DNA of 64,000 nt, from contig CAWBPR010000005.1 in the NCBI GenBank assembly GCA_963790775.1, forward strand, positions 248,001 to 312,000, read 5' to 3'. The stretch's first letter is position 1. The number at the start of each line of letters is the position of its first letter. The notes beneath the pieces are model-generated. The model was not told the origin of the DNA. It worked only from the letters and a program-made list of their open reading frames with translations, and made no database searches. Position numbers and translations under genes: made by a program. Source of the stretch: JASJBU01 sp963790775 (GTDB lineage Bacteria > Pseudomonadota > Gammaproteobacteria > Chromatiales > Chromatiaceae). This document shows, piece after piece, positions 63,896-64,000 of this stretch.

Positions 63896-64000
63896 ATGTC
63901 CAGCAGAACGATTCGATAATAACCAAGTGTTATACAGGGTAAAAATTCGAAAATCCCATTGAATAACAATGAGTTACGGTTGTGGTGGCGCACCGCATTT

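Overview
The window is a piece of a gammaproteobacterial chromosome, most likely a sulfur-oxidising Chromatiales-type bacterium or symbiont. The housekeeping genes (bamD, rluD, pgeF, def, ribF, ileS, lspA, uvrA, ssb, lon, rsmA) are gammaproteobacterial in type and order. Three small Gly/Tyr-rich exported proteins match the sulfur globule protein family, which coats intracellular sulfur stores. An nnrS gene and many redox, c-di-GMP and chemotaxis-type sensors fit a bacterium living on chemical gradients. No rRNA, tRNA, CRISPR array or complete insertion sequence was found.

Layout. 1-4536: end of a P-II gene, bamD, and a forward cluster rluD-pgeF-gcvR-def-acyltransferase. 4659-5985: a frameshifted UDP-glucose dehydrogenase gene with a clear terminator. 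6047-22656: an accessory region with an outer-membrane beta-barrel gene, two very large exported Asp-box proteins (8555-12240 and 17273-20497), an exported TraB/TIKI-like protein, an OmpR/EnvZ-type two-component pair, and two copies of a pair of small exported unknown proteins. An FKBP isomerase lies inside it. 22856-27363: ribF-ileS-lspA. 27382-30287: a chemoreceptor and a PhnD-like binding protein. 30801-36339: yegP, uvrA, yajR-like, ssb. 36614-44844: CheB-CheR-PAS protein, hybrid kinase, PilZ-STAS protein, FixJ-type regulator. 45003-54764: sulfur globule genes around a four-gene signalling operon (haem-domain kinase, second kinase, receiver, REC-PAS-GGDEF-EAL). 54944-59554: nnrS, lon, rsmA. 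59963-63082: an AT-rich two-gene reverse-transcriptase operon that looks like a type 3 defence-associated RT system (DRT3). 63448-63855: a tandem-repeat block next to a truncated REP-associated transposase.

Two systems stand out. First, arrays of a TGTTTC-like hexamer repeated every 10-11 bp lie upstream of four loci in the accessory region: 6498-6546, 14573-14620, 16887-16933 and 22711-22758. One array is next to the OmpR-family regulator gene itself. At three minus-strand promoters exactly 9 nt separate the nearest repeat from a candidate -10 box. This points to a single regulon of exported proteins run by the 14689/15417 two-component pair. Second, the DRT3-like operon is followed by a compact structured segment (63299-63382) with a CACACACA run and a terminator-like 3' end, a candidate for the system's non-coding RNA.

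Between about 5.7 and 14.5 kb four genes carry frameshifts (one of them two), whereas the genes elsewhere are intact. Either this accessory region is decaying or the assembly is locally poor.
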